DNA of 64,000 nucleotides from Halisarca cf. caerulea (lineage: Eukaryota > Porifera > Demospongiae > Chondrillida > Halisarcidae), in the NCBI GenBank assembly GCA_963170055.1, contig CAUJGJ010000188.1:236171-300170 (forward strand), written 5' to 3'. Of the stretch, positions 12,801 to 24,988 are shown piece by piece. Numbering within the stretch: the stretch's first letter is position 1; each line of letters starts with the position of its first letter. Below the pieces are notes generated by a model. It did no database searches, was not told the origin of the DNA, and saw only the letters and a list, made by a program, of their open reading frames with translations. A program made the position numbers and the translations under genes.

Positions 12801-15800
12801 AATAGCTTCACATTCAGTCAAAGATCAGTAGCACCACAAAACACACACAACTAGCTTACCTACTACAACTGTGAGTTTCAATACAAACAGAGCTGTGTTT
12901 GTAAATATTTATGTGTGTATGCACGCGCGCGCGCGTGTGTGTGTGTGTGTGTGTGTGAATGACGTTGCAGTGGACCTCAGGTGGGCCAAAAACTACTGAA
13001 AAATAGTAGGTTTATAGGAGAATAGTACAAGTGAAGGGCTGGGAGACATGTCACTTCCCTTCAAAAAGTAAGCGAGCAGGATATACATACAATATTTGCA
13101 AATACACATAGTACCGTGACCATAAAATATACGTACCTACACTATACTTTCATGAACAAATAATAGGATACGTTTTGCAATCAATTCACATGCTACAGTA
13201 ATGTACGCATCAACCTTGCCTAGCAAATAAGCACATCTAGAGATATAGAGAATTGTCAGTAAAACAGACAAAGTGAATCAGGTATCAGGTATCAGGTGAA
13301 TGACGAGGATAGAACAAAAAGCACATTCTTAAAAATACACAACACCCTATGTACTGTGTATAACAAACAAACTACATAATATTATTTTATTTTATATTAT
13401 ACGTACCTCAGTGAAAGTTGAAGAACAGATGATAAGAGAGTCCACCAAGATTCACTTCGATACATTTGAGTGGCATTCATCAATAACCTGAGAATGATGA
13501 TATACGCTGCAATAGTTACAAGAACAAATCTGCACATGTACTCCTCTGAAATGTTACTGAAATAAACATGTGCAATAAACCTGAAATGATATAAGGTGTC
13601 TGCAGATGTGTAAACATGCACACATACACCTGTAGTGCAGCAAGGTTGCAGGTGTATACAGTGAAGTACCTGTACTTGTACTGCAATGACAGTCAATGCT
13701 AGTGTATAAACTTTAACACGTACATGAGGCATTTATCATACTCTCCCAGCTGGTAGTACTGTTCAGCCATTTTTACCTCTGCAGTGCAATTCACAACAAA
13801 ATAAACAGCATAAAAGATCATTACTACACACCACACAACAGCAAGAATGAACTCACTGAGAGATACTACAGTTCTTTCAGAATGGTATTTTTTGAAGTGC
13901 TCAGTTGCTAAGCTCAAAAGGGGTATTACCTGCCACTATCATTCAGATTGAACAATGTGTCATAAGTTATGCACAACTTACTCCAACGCACCCCAAAGGC
14001 ATACTCACAGGGTGTTCCACTGTGCTTTCATTTGCCTGCATCACAGCTACATCATCATGCTCAATCTTAGGACTTGAAGGTTGATCATCTAGAAGAAAAG
14101 TTGAAATTGTTGTATGTCAATCCAGTACTTTCAGTATACCTATCAGTACACCCAAACATATGTAGTAAAAATAACAGTATCTCACCAATAAGCCCCTTCC
14201 TCCAAGGACGCTGGCCAACATAGTCTGCTTCAGGTAGTGAAGGAATTTCTTTAGTGAACGATTGTGCTGCTTTCTAGTATATTATACATATGTAGCAAGG
14301 ATGAAACAGTGCTTCCCCATATTCTCACCAATTGGAGTGATATACTCACTGTACAAAGAGTATGACACAGGCGCTGTCTCTCTATAGCATAGAAAGCTGC
14401 TTTTTGGTAGTATACTCCAGGGTGGTTCCTCTGGGTCACCTTCACGGTATTCACCATGGCCGACAGGAGGTCTGCAAACCCACTGTACCTGCACATCCAA
14501 ATGACTTACTAAATAACTGGATCCACACACTGTACACATACAGGTACAAACATACAGCTCCTCAGAACACATTTAACATTCTCTGGATTAGTTCACATAA
14601 GTAACACACATGTACAAAGAAACATGCATGCATGCATGTACACACGTTGCTGATATTATACAGACAAAAGAACATCCACAGTTTTCACAGTTTACGCATA
14701 CTGTTTGGACATCCAAGATGCATGCTCATAGGCCAATGGTTTCGGTCCAGTTTCATTCCTAAAGAATTCAATGTGTTTCCTAAACTGTACCAAAGCTCCT
14801 TCCGCATCACCCACTCTGAACAAGATATTGCAGATCTGACAAAGAAAAATATATGCCATACACATGCATAGTCAGATGTTCATATGTTCATACCACATAC
14901 GTACATAAGTATACAAGTGCAGACAGTGAGTACCTTGTAACTACAGTAGCCAGAAACAACCTTGAACTCTAAAATGTGATCAACCATAGTTGGTACAACC
15001 TCAACAATTAAATGGTATGCCTTCCGGTAATCCCTACAGATATAGAAACAATTGATTCTCACACACACATACCCTGGAACATGCATATTATACAGTCCAT
15101 ACTCTAAAGCCTTGTTCAAGTCTTGCTTTTCTTGACGAAATTCTGTGAAAAAGGCTGTCTTGAAGTGATATCGCATCATTAGCAAATTGTGCTGGGGGAG
15201 AAGCAGCAAGTCCTGTGGAGAAACAGGAAACAAGTAGTAACGATCAAAAGGTTTCCACTCGACTTCACTATGTACGTACGTACCTCATGTCCTTTGATTT
15301 TCTTCACTCGCTGATCATAGTACTTTTGAGCTGTTGACAGTAGAGCCTCTTCCAATCTAATGGGCAAATTTATAGTAAAAAAAGACAACAAAAAGTTGAA
15401 GTTCCAGGAAGGTTAGACTCACTGAGATACATATTTAGCAGTAGTTTCCAAACGGCCAAGAACTGGCAGCAAATAAAGTTGTCCTTGAACTAGGCTACAT
15501 GCCTTGTACAGCTGAGATGCACGATCTCTGACAAAATGCTCTTCTGAAGAATTAACTGTGCCTATGGGGAATACATAGCATTGACTAACAGTTGTCACTT
15601 TGAGTAACCCAGAACTGAAAGAAACCTGGAAGATTGGGAGGAGTGGACTGAACAAGAACTACAATCAGATAAGTAGTTCGCCCTTGGAGCCCGGATCTAA
15701 GGAAAAGAAAACAGAATGACATACACCCAGCATTCTTCCATGAAATAAAGTGCACAATAAGCAACCTAACAACTTCCACTCTAGCTGCACACTCAAGCTT

Positions 15801-16381
15801 CTTATTGTCCCACTCCTGATCTCTCCAGTCTAAGTCAAAGAAAACAACCAGCACAGAGGGAACTTCCACAGTGTGTTTGTGCATCCAAGACTTTTTCAAG
15901 ATTCCAGTAGGGACATAAGACTCATAGTTCATACGCTGAAGAAAAACAACAAGGTATGCAAGCAGGTTCAGAAGGGAGTCTACGAAGCACTTGCTGCATG
16001 TGCTGCAATTCGCTGAAGATCACGCACTTTAACACGCATTTCACACAGCAAACTATAGATATTATTATTATCATTATATTATCTATGCCTATGAGCAAAC
16101 TTTGTAAACGTAAACCCGTAGTATTGCAATTCCAGAACGCGTCAGTATATTAGGAACAAAAGCAAACTCACGACGAAGTCCATCCTACTTGGTTTCGGGT
16201 AGATATGATCCAGTGGGAAGAGTTTGTACGATAGCCGTTTTCTGTCTTCTTTCTTGGATGCTTCGAAAGCTTCCCATATTGTTCTATGAATAGCATTATG
16301 AGTAACATCCAATCCAGTCAGCCCTACAAAGGGACGCGAAGGACGAACAAGTGGTTCGGGAAACCTGAAGTCGGCAGACAT
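5573..16381 (-). CDS. TRAPPC11: TRAPP complex subunit 11 (foie gras/gryzun protein), 30 exons
   Basis: TRAPPC11 is a TRAPPIII tethering subunit acting in ER-to-Golgi transport and autophagy. Minus-strand coding exons, 5' to 3': 16381-16172, 15935-15766, 15696-15626, 15561-15423, 15356-15284, 15212-15103, 15033-14934, 14835-14702, 14488-14350, 14273-14186, 14088-14009, 13929-13867, 13776-13724, 13487-13407, 13236-13172, 12805-12744, 12673-12541, 12465-12396, 12316-12283, 12187-12068, 12000-11688, 10458-10358, 10262-10234, 10014-9981, 7945-7897, 7584-7557, 7459-7371, 6102-5963, 5850-5683, 5596-5573. All phases agree, giving 989 residues. Family landmarks: 'FVGLTGLDVTHNAIHR' at the N terminus, 'YVPTGILKKSWM', the foie gras repeat region with 'YRSESWWTLLSSVL', and the C-terminal 'DIPSYGTVNALLPL' then 'RILPGGS'. 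Vertebrate forms have about 1,133 residues. The gryzun-region part between the exons ending at 11,688 and starting at 10,458 was not found. The small exons near 10,234-9,981 and the last exon are least certain. Confidence 0.93.
6468..6644. mobile_element. CAGTG..CTCTCTAAT MITE in TRAPPC11 intron
   Basis: The left end CAGTGACACTTCTCTAATAC pairs with the inverted right end CAGTGAAACCTCTCTAATCC, with TA on both flanks. It is 177 bp and non-coding. It belongs to the dispersed family also present at 46,286, 31,854, 25,660, 48,589 and 49,763. TIR sequence and TA duplication resemble pogo/Tigger-type elements. Confidence 0.8.
6985..7155. mobile_element. CAGTGGAACTT MITE in TRAPPC11 intron
   Basis: Starts CAGTGGAACTTGGATAGTAA after TA and ends in inverted CAGTCAAACTCTGTTAATGA before TA. 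171 bp, non-coding; a diverged member of the CAGTG(G/A)AACCTC family. Confidence 0.6.
7709..7764. repeat. (ACAT)n tetranucleotide microsatellite
   Basis: About 14 near-perfect tandem copies of a 4-bp unit in a TRAPPC11 intron, next to a short TA run. Confidence 0.95.
8490..8582. repeat. Short tandem repeat, CCACCCTGCTTTCATT-type units
   Basis: Four imperfect copies of a CCACCCTGCTTTCATT/CTCTCC unit of roughly 20-28 bp in tandem inside a large TRAPPC11 intron. Just upstream (8,300-8,335) is a shorter TCCGAATTC/GAACTCC tandem. Confidence 0.7.
9624..9797. repeat. Two (CA)n arrays separated by a short unique spacer
   Basis: CA runs at about 9,624-9,695 and 9,729-9,797 with a 30-bp spacer, in a TRAPPC11 intron. 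The long Thr/His and Cys/Val frames here are repeat artefacts. Confidence 0.95.
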
Positions 16382-16762
16382 CTTAACAAGGCTTACGCAA
16401 CACCACGAATGCGTTCTACGAATAGATCGACATGCACTCTAGTCCCGCGAGCAAACTCGAGTATGGACTGCCTTTTCTGAACATCAGGTGCACTCTAATC
16501 TAGCATGTCGAAAGCAAAGATTCTTCCTTCGAAACATACAAGCCAGCAATCAGCTTCCAGTAACCAGTAAATGAACAATCACAAAAATGACAATCAACTT
16601 TAAAAATGGGTTTTTGGAGATAATAATGCAGCAGAATTCACTCTATAAATTCACTTGAATGCTCCAACAGTTAAATAAAAATTTGAATCCAGTGTACTTG
16701 TAAATGAAGGCACATATAATATTATTAGTGTACATAATTTTCACAAGTAGATTGTGTGATAG
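16382..16762. promoter_or_regulatory. TRAPPC11 upstream region / 3' flank of the next gene
   Basis: This 381-bp gap lies between the TRAPPC11 start codon and the stop codon of the upstream minus-strand gene, so it must contain the TRAPPC11 promoter and the 3' UTR of that gene. No TATA box, CpG-rich block or clear polyadenylation signal stands out. The call is positional. Confidence 0.45.
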
Positions 16763-19700
16763 TCATTGCTGTGGTTGATTGATGCATTGGTTTATATGAA
16801 CAGGCCAGGCTCTGTACTGTAGGGAGAATTAAAGAGAACAATGGCAAGAAAATTCAGTCTCAATGCCACATTAAGTGACACAGTATACAATTGCATACAA
16901 AATTATGTTGATGCATACCTGACACTCTGAGCCACAGTACCAGGCTGCTTTGCATCCAGAACACAGAAAGCCGGCCTTTTTCCCGCACTCAACACAAACT
17001 GATTCTCCAAGCTGGCCATCATTGCAATCAGCTGGAAATGCAAGGCAGATGGGATATGGCAAGGTAACCTGAACAATGCAAGTAGCTGGAACAATATCAT
17101 AGATAAGTTTCTCTGTTGATACGAAAGGTTCCAATTTGATCTTATCATCATTACAGCTAGAATGCTCCGCTTTGCAGTGCATATCATCACTATCCTTCAT
17201 GCCTTGCTTAACAATTGGCTTTACATCAAATTCATCATGCAGAAAAGAATCACCTTGGGAAACTTCAGGTAACTCTCCCACTGTGGTAATCTCCTCAAAC
17301 TCTTCATCCCCATCAGACATACTAGGACTAGGAGGAATAAGTGGATCATTCTCTCGGCTTTCTTTATCATTTGCATTGTGAGAAACAGTAGTTTCATGTA
17401 TGTCACTGCCTACTACACTGGAAAGCATTGGGTCTCCATTTGTTGACACATGACTCTCTGTTGGAGTTGATATACTACCAGATTTTTCCCAGTGGTTCTT
17501 GATGGCAGCAAATAGAGGAGATGATGGAGGAAATCTGTCCGGAGTCAGTGCACTGAACGGTATTTGCACAACTGAATCTGCGCTATTTCCAATGTCATCC
17601 GATGCAGAATTGTCAATGTCCAAGGTTAACTTCTGGATCATATGTTTCTTGGAGGTTTCATCACCTTCACAGGCAAAAGAAAACAGATGATTATAATGTA
17701 TGGTAAACAACACAACATGGATACTTGAGTAGTGAGGAAACAATGTAAACAGGAAAACATAATATTATATACTATGTATGTACATATGTATGTATGTATG
17801 TACCGTGTGCTTGGAAATTTTCGCGGTATTAATTTTTCGCGGACGCAACACTTGAGGATTTTCGCGGTACTAAATTATTCGCGGATGCAGAATTTCAAAT
17901 TTGCGGATCTTACATTGGATTTTATATTAGTTCAACAATATGTAATTCCATAAAAATTATGCACTGAAAAATGGCTGCTCTGTTTGTTAGGGTGGCTGTT
18001 AGTCCGTGGGTATCTATGGTGGAACGGTTATCAATACAAGTGCAAATTGTTGCAGTTGATCTTCTCCTGCTGCCTTCCAGATTTTAGTCGGATTTGAAGC
18101 GTCTGATGGGGGTAAAGAATGATTTGATCGACATAATGGACGAGAAAACTTTAACTTAACTTGATCGACATAACGGACAAGAAAATGAATACTAACAGTA
18201 TAATATACGAATTGTTCGACACTCCTACTTCTTTGTTCTTTGCTAAGACTCCTGTGCATAGCGCTGAACATGAAGGGTTGTACAGGATTTTCGCGGATGC
18301 CGTGCAGTACCGCGAAAACCGCGAAAGTTTCCGAGCGTACAGTATAAACTGGGCTAGACTACTAGTCTAGTTCAAGTTTTCAATGCAGGAATCGACAATA
18401 CTGCATGATTAGAAACCAAAAACTGGACCTACTAATGTCACAAGCAGAAGCTCAAAAAATTCTTAGACAAACAACAACCTGTATTAGTGGTCAACTCATT
18501 AAAGCAGCCAACTGCCTAAAATGATCACCGACTTCCTGAGCACACAGCCATCTGTTCTCATACATCATCATTGTTATTGGGGTGGGGGGGGGGGTGCAGG
18601 TGGCTCAGTAAGTCAGCATTACTTAAGTACCGAGGAGAGGGCACCATCCCACCCATGTGTCACTTGGAAGTTTTTATTCCTTGCACTCCCCTGCCACCAA
18701 CTTGGGAATGAACAAGAAGATGACCTACTGCAGCCACCAAACTAATTCAAACTTGATTTGAGACCTATTTGATTGCGTGTTTGAGTGAGTGTGTGGGATA
18801 CTGGGGGCCTTAGGAATAGCCTCAGGCTAATGGCCAACCCAGTTAAAATAAGAAATATTATTATTATTATTATCATAACACATTTAATCTGGCCACCTGT
18901 CTAATGAGTTATAAGGTCACCCTTTTCACGTACCAAATGACATCATACGGTTAAGGAAACAAAATTATTTTTAATGCTAATAAAATTGAAATTCAAACCT
19001 GTGTGCAGTCTTCTTGGATGGGAAGCAAGGTGGCAGAAAAAGAGCCAAAGACTTCAAAAATGTCATTCACTTTATTAGAGTGTGTCTATTCAACAGCCTA
19101 TACAATATTTTCAGCTTAAAATACATACCTACGGGGCTAGGGGGCTGGGGGGGGAATTGAGCTACCAAAAGTTTTTTTTTTGGGGGGGGGAGGGGGGGGC
19201 AACGTAATACAGGAGTGTATAGGTGTACAGAGACTGGGGGGTTTGGGGTATTATAGGACACAATGCTATGTGTGTGTGGGGGGGGGGGGGGGGGGGGAGG
19301 CATTATACGGTAGGTAACAATGATATGTGTGTCCAATTCAAGGGGGTTATGGGATTGGTAACAATGGTCTTGAGAATTTTTTTCTCGAAATTATTGCATA
19401 AAAGCTTGTTTTTCATCCATTCCCCAATAAATCCTGCCTTTTAGGAACCCTCAATGTATATGCTGAGATACATGTTCAGGGAGGCAGCAGATCTGCAAGG
19501 GGGGGGGGCAGATTTGCTGCCTCCCCAAACGCAGCCCCGTACATATATCACTGATTGCCATTAGATACACTCACATGTACAGTATGTACATAAATGTATA
19601 TATGTATGTATAGACGGTATTGAAAAAATTACAACTAGTTACTAACCAATTGACAAATAGTCGGTATTAGTCGGCATATTTCAATATTATCCTCTAATGT

Positions 19701-21096
19701 TGATATCCCAATTTTGATCCCTCAGTTATGACATAACTGAGGGGATGGATAAAAATATTTTAGTAAATGTACCTGGGCCAATTGGAAACCTTAGCCATAT
19801 ATTCTAACTTCTACTGTTGGTCTTCCCTATTTTAACCCAGCTATTCTTGTTCTGCAAATGGAGGTATGTAACTGCACTCGGTCTAGAAAAATGCTGATAA
19901 TTGATGTTGAGTATTCGCTATACGTATTAACTATTCAAAATTGTAATTATTGTATTGTCAGTTTGGGATTGATATTGATATTGACTACTAATATTGAAAT
20001 ATTGCCCAAGGCTATGTATGTACCTATGACATACAAGATGCATCACACAACCCGACATCAGTAACACTTGGAATAGGAGATTTGGATACTAGTACAGTGA
20101 ATATGTACATACGTACGTATGTAGTACACAAAACCCAAATCCCATAAACTTGGAAGCGGCACACGCTAGGTATGACATTAAAAGTGAATAGCACGCATCA
20201 CTTTACTAAGATGGCAAGGTTTAAGGACAAACAGCCCCCACTTTTTGTTAATTATCAGATACGCAAGTGTCCGTGCATGCACCAGTATGTTTGAATGCAC
20301 ATACGTACGTATGCATGCAAACACATGCAGCCAGGTAAAGGTAAGCACACTTTCATATCACCTGCTGAAACAGATCCATTAGAGCACCTTGGAGGACTCA
20401 AAGCTGCTAGTTTACGCTTCTTTTGTTTTAAAGATTCCTCCTCCTAAAGCACAATGTTAAACAATCAAGCATTACCACATTTGCTAACCAGTACAGAAGC
20501 TACAGTACATATGTGTGTATGTATATACAATAATTATTATGCTTAAACATGTCAGATGTAATACATATGATACACATACTACCATACTGTACAGATGTAG
20601 GTACATACATATGTAAACTATCCACTTGATTAGAGTGTGGAAAGCAGTGGAAATGAGAAACAATCAAATTATCAATGACATGCTAAAACACACTCCACCT
20701 AAAAATTATCATGAGGAAAGCCATGTACGTACATATGTACATTCATATAAACCCAATCTACAAATACAGGACATTCCAGAATAGAAGAAACAGTACATCA
20801 AAAAGAAATGCATACAAATTATGTATACACATACGTATACAACAAGTAATTCGAGTTAAAAACTCGTGGGGGTGCCGCCCCACGCACTCGAATCACTTGC
20901 AAAGCATTGGAGTGTAAGTGCACAGCTGAACATTCATTGAACATACTGTTTATTGTAACTGGACGATTGTTTTGAAAACAATTGCCATATTTGGCAATTG
21001 TTTTCAAAACAATTCCTATAACTCATTCCTGTATAAATTCATACTTCTCTATTACTATTATATAAATTCTCTATTATAAGACTTTTCTTCAAATCC

Positions 21097-21133
<37 letters not shown>

Positions 21134-24100
21134 GACGAGCGTTACACACCGGAAGTCCAAATGAAAACAATATAGGGGCTGCCACAGGCAACCCCTAAAA
21201 ATATTCATGTACATGTATAAGTACATAGAATACAGCATTGCTGTGCATTTACGTATATGTACGTACGTACTTTATGTAATAGTTGTATCCTGCCTTGGTG
21301 TGCTACAGCAGCCATAAAGTGCTAATTAATTGACCGAGGGCGCAGCCCAAGGTCAATTAATTAGCACTTTATGCTGCTGTAGCACACCAAGGCAGGATAC
21401 AACTACAGTGTTCTCCCCAGGTATCTTGAGGCATGTCGGCCCGACATGCCTTCTTTTCTTCCTAGTTTTTACAGAAGTGTACATCTATGGACTTTTAGAG
21501 TATTTTTAGGAGAACAAATCATGCAAATGCCCAAATTTAAACTAAAATAACTTCCGCGGGTATTCTCCATTTTAATGTGATGATGTCATCATAACATACT
21601 TCATGCGACAGCAGGTGTTTTCGTGCTCGATTGGCGTCGCAAGCGTACGATCTGAAGGATAAACATAATTTGATTGCTGAACTGAACCGTTCTGAGTGTA
21701 GTGGAAGACTGGAAGCTAAGTTGACAGCATTTTTAGAGAAAAGAAGGCATGTAAACAGGAAAGATAAGTCGTGAATCTGCTGGAGCTCAACAGTCACTTA
21801 AAGGAGGAAATATATGTAAATATATATAAATGTATCCCCTAAAAAAAGTCCCCAAGTTGCCTGGTTAACACCTGTTTAGTTCAAGCAGCAACTTGGGAAC
21901 CTTCTTTCTTTGATATAATATGTACACTCAAGGTGGTATGAACTTCAACTGCCTTAAAATATTTCAGGGGAGAACACTGCAACTATTATGTGTCATGGTG
22001 AAGCAAAACACTGCAAAATGTCCCAATTGACAGCTATTAATTAATGAGGCATGAATGGGTTTTGGCTGACAGGAGATTGACAAGACCCTTGACCTGGGCC
22101 ACATCAGAGTAGCAGGGCTACATTGTGAATGTAAGCCCCCAGTACTCTTTGATCCACCCAACTTTTGCCCACACACCATGACACATACTGCAATATGCAC
22201 TAACCTCCTCATTGTTTGAGACTTTAGAGCGTTTTCGCTCAGGAGATGTATATAGGACTGACACTACTTCATCTTGGTTAACCACATAAGGACAGGGAAT
22301 GTCCTGTTCACAGTAAGTACACACCCACTCTTCACTTGGATCCAAAACCTCATCAGGGATAGCTGGTACATGACATTTCTGATGGTAGCCTGAACACACA
22401 AAGTATGGTTTTGTGACAAAATGAAAATAATCTGGTACAATTATACAATACAATACACAGGGAAGTCAATAAAGCACAGTAGAGCGGCGCAGTGCCACGC
22501 TTAAAATCTTAGCCATTCCATATTCAGCCACTGGGCCAATTGTAAAACAATCCTGCTTATTTCTACACACACTACAGTGAGCTGAAGGTTCCTGTAATAG
22601 GTAGGTAACAGAAAATTTGATTGGGTGCAAAATAGTAATTGTTTACACTTGCTTTGAAGCCTCGCAAGCTCAGCAAATATACGTAGCTGCCATAATAGAC
22701 CCTCAATTCCATGCTGCCGTGCCCTTCTGCCATAGATCTATGCTTCCACTGACTTCGGTGAATAAAGTCTTTTACTACTGCAACACTAAGATGATTTTAG
22801 CGAAGCAACAGAATGTGAATAACTATAAGGGGATAATATTTAGCTACATGTGGCACTGGATTCATATAATGTGCGCCGCTTTTTATTTTCTGGTGACTTC
22901 CCTAATACAAGGTACAAACAACATACAGAGTGATATAATAATATGAGTGGCATGTAAAGTGAAGACCGAAGTATGCAATTATCATGGCATTAATGGTGGG
23001 TGCAAATGAATACACGTACGTAAGTACATAGCTAAAGTGTAATGTTGTCATATAATGCCTACGTACATACATACATAGGTTCTAGACAGTGGCCATGAAG
23101 ACACAAAGGACAGCAAAATCTTGATAATCCCTCACTACAAAGCACTTATCAGCATAAAAAGTTTACCTCCATAATTGTCTAACAGTACAATTTGTGAAAA
23201 GCTTTATAGTATCAAGCTGTCACAACATTAAGCGTCCACTGTGCATACATATGTACATATGTACATAAACTAGAAAATCAACTATCCTGCAATTCCTACA
23301 CATACGTATGCACATACCAACAAATCAAAAAGTGGACAAATCACATACGTACATACAGTACACACGTAAGTACGTACTTGCCCCTAAATGTCATCAATTA
23401 ACATCAAGTATCAAATATATAGAATAATGCAGCCACACAAGAAAAACTCACATGTATTGCAGCTGTCACAAAATACCAATTCATCATCTGGAGAAGATGT
23501 GCCTTGCTTACATTTCATACAAAATTCTACTTCAGTGGTGGTAGCATTGACTATGAGAATAGAACATTTTATGTAATAGATATGTACGTATGACGTATGT
23601 AACAGTAGTATCCCACTTTCATTCTGCACATTGCAATACCCACACACAGAACAAAGGTCGGATACATTGTACGCACATACATGTACGTACGTACAGTACA
23701 TTAGGAAATATTCACAACCAACAACATTTGCAAATTCCAAGAGAAGGTCTCCTTCACAAACATTTAGGCATTTACACAATAGTAAGATGGCAAACTTTCA
23801 TAAAATTTCCAATTATAAGCATTTCTGCATCCCCTGAAATAATGCTTCACAAAATCGTGTCACGACAATTTTCCAATACAGTGATCAACTGTCTCTGAGA
23901 TGAAACTACATATGAATATTGATGCACGCATTGCTGACAATGTACAGTATGGCAGCCAAATATATGATGGCAATGTACAGTATGGCAGCCAAATACATGA
24001 TAGCATTTTATAAGACCACAATACACCAATGATGTGCCCCAGTATGTACATTGTGAATGTACTGTTGCCGGTGTTTTTGATCTTACTTGAAAATGCTACA

Positions 24101-24483
24101 CACGGGGATACATAATTACACATTTACAAAAAATCTATTAACCAATTCAGAAGTGTTGGCAAACACACAACAGACTACAGTCTCTCAAATTGTACTCATG
24201 CATCAAATCCTATAAATGTTGCCTTCGTGTTTCAACAATATGGGGCAAATGCATGTTCCATATACATACAGTACATACGTATTACTCACTGCAGATACGA
24301 CTTACCATCGAAAACCTGACTGAACTTTACATTCTCTTTAGAACGATCATCAAACACTACTGTACACTTCTTGTTTTTAATAGAAATCTTTGATACCTTC
24401 CCATAATAAAAGACCCCATCATTCCACTTCACCAATACCAAATCGTTCACTTTAAACTTGAAAGCTGATTTCTTTCGAGGCAT
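16763..24483 (-). CDS. Tudor-PHD-MYND chromatin-reader-like protein, 6 exons, 447 aa
   Basis: Exons 5' to 3': 24483-24306, 23550-23452, 22389-22205, 20443-20362, 17664-16919, 16816-16763. All junctions are GT..AG, phases agree and the sum is exactly 448 codons. Residues about 8-58 form a Tudor-like fold ('DLVLVKWNDGVFYYGKV', 'VVFDDRS'), as in PHF1/MTF2/PHF19. Residues 70-119 are a complete C4HC3 PHD finger (C70, C73, C87, C90, H95, C98, C116, C119). A basic KQKKRK stretch near 160 may be a nuclear signal, followed by a long acidic Ser-rich linker. Residues 405-441 are a complete MYND finger (C405, C408, C416, C419, C425, C429, H437, C441), completed by the small last exon. Polycomb-like proteins normally continue with a second PHD, so the C-terminal MYND is unusual. 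A nuclear methyl-histone reader is inferred. It is not ZMYND8/11: no bromodomain or PWWP was seen. Confidence 0.88.
17803..18337. mobile_element. CCGTG..TTCGCGG inverted-repeat element in intron
   Basis: The left end CCGTGTGCTTGGAAATTTTC pairs imperfectly with the inverted right end CGCTCGGAAACTTTCGCGG. TTTTCGCGG(T/A) motifs repeat inside both ends, and TA sits outside both boundaries. 535 bp, no coding capacity. The CCGT..GAAATTTTC end resembles that of the element at 4,401-4,686, suggesting a shared transposase. Confidence 0.7.
19150..19290. repeat. Cluster of poly-G runs
   Basis: Several G runs (8-19 bases) within about 140 bp of intron. Related 'gggg-ctagg-gggg' context recurs at 24,935-24,988, 36,110-36,165, 38,220-38,262 and 42,440-42,480, so these probably belong to a dispersed repeat. 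Confidence 0.6.
20966..21013. repeat. Perfect short palindrome (22-bp arms)
   Basis: Arms ATTGTTTTGAAAACAATTGC(CA) at 20,966-20,987 and its exact inverse at 20,992-21,013 surround a 4-bp loop. Each arm is itself internally palindromic (ATTGTTTTGAAAACAAT), so several cruciform forms are possible. Confidence 0.9.
21101..21190. repeat. (TA)n run abutting a dispersed repeat
   Basis: TA run from about 21,101 to 21,130 followed by a segment that, on the minus strand, reads ccctatattgttttca..ttccgg..cgtccga up to the TA run. The same arrangement occurs on the plus strand at 60,800-60,860. Confidence 0.7.
21281..21405. repeat. Long palindrome, about 55-bp arms with G/C-rich loop
   Basis: The left arm (21,281-21,335, agttgtatcctgccttggtg...) is repeated inverted at about 21,350-21,404 with about one mismatch. 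The loop carries gagggcgcagccc. The tgtgctacagcag part recurs without its partner near 46,715, so it is a dispersed element. Confidence 0.85.
23930..24004. repeat. Tandem duplication of a ~33-bp unit
   Basis: The unit 'caatgtacagtatggcagcc' plus 'aaatayatgatrg' occurs twice back to back within an intron of the Tudor-PHD-MYND gene. No function is apparent. Confidence 0.8.
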
Positions 24484-24960
24484 CTTCTTCACCTTAAAGC
24501 AACAACTAAGCGTTTCTGCCTCTACCAGAGGTAACGAGCATGATATCCGTATGAAAATAGACATGTATAGAGTGTTCAGTGATGCATGAAACATTATACA
24601 CAACACAGAACACAAAAATAGACAACTGTTACATTGTGAGTGAGCACCCAATGCATGCATGACTGTGTAAATATCGTACAGTACTTAAGGGGACATTAGT
24701 GCCTATGCACAAGAATAGCAGTTTCATATCAAAAACGTACAATAACACAAGTGAACATTGAATGAAAGGAATACAAACATACTGTATGCACACACTGCAA
24801 GCATTCAGTTGTACACACGTACGTATGTATGTAAAAGTCTACATTTGTACACACAAAAAGGCCTATTAGAATGTTGGTATTTAGTTGGAGGCATGCTCCA
24901 TGAAAGGCCACATACGTACCTATGTATGTACCAGGGCTGCATATAGGATTTGGGGCTACA

Positions 24961-24988
24961 GGGGGGGGGGGGGGGGGGGGGGGGGGGG
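24961..24988. repeat. Poly-G tract (28 G)
   Basis: Uninterrupted run of 28 guanines after a 'gggctaca' context shared with other poly-G/poly-C sites in the window. Confidence 0.95.

Noticed and set aside
19000..19074. Exon-like segment on the minus strand between the fourth and fifth exons of the Tudor-PHD-MYND gene
   Set aside because: It has AG and GT borders and stays open, but would end in phase 0, while the next exon must be entered in phase 1. Skipping it gives a clean in-frame junction (SVSA|GDETS).
23930..24004. CRISPR-like direct repeats
   Set aside because: Only two adjacent copies without spacers, in an intron of a eukaryotic gene; a simple tandem duplication.
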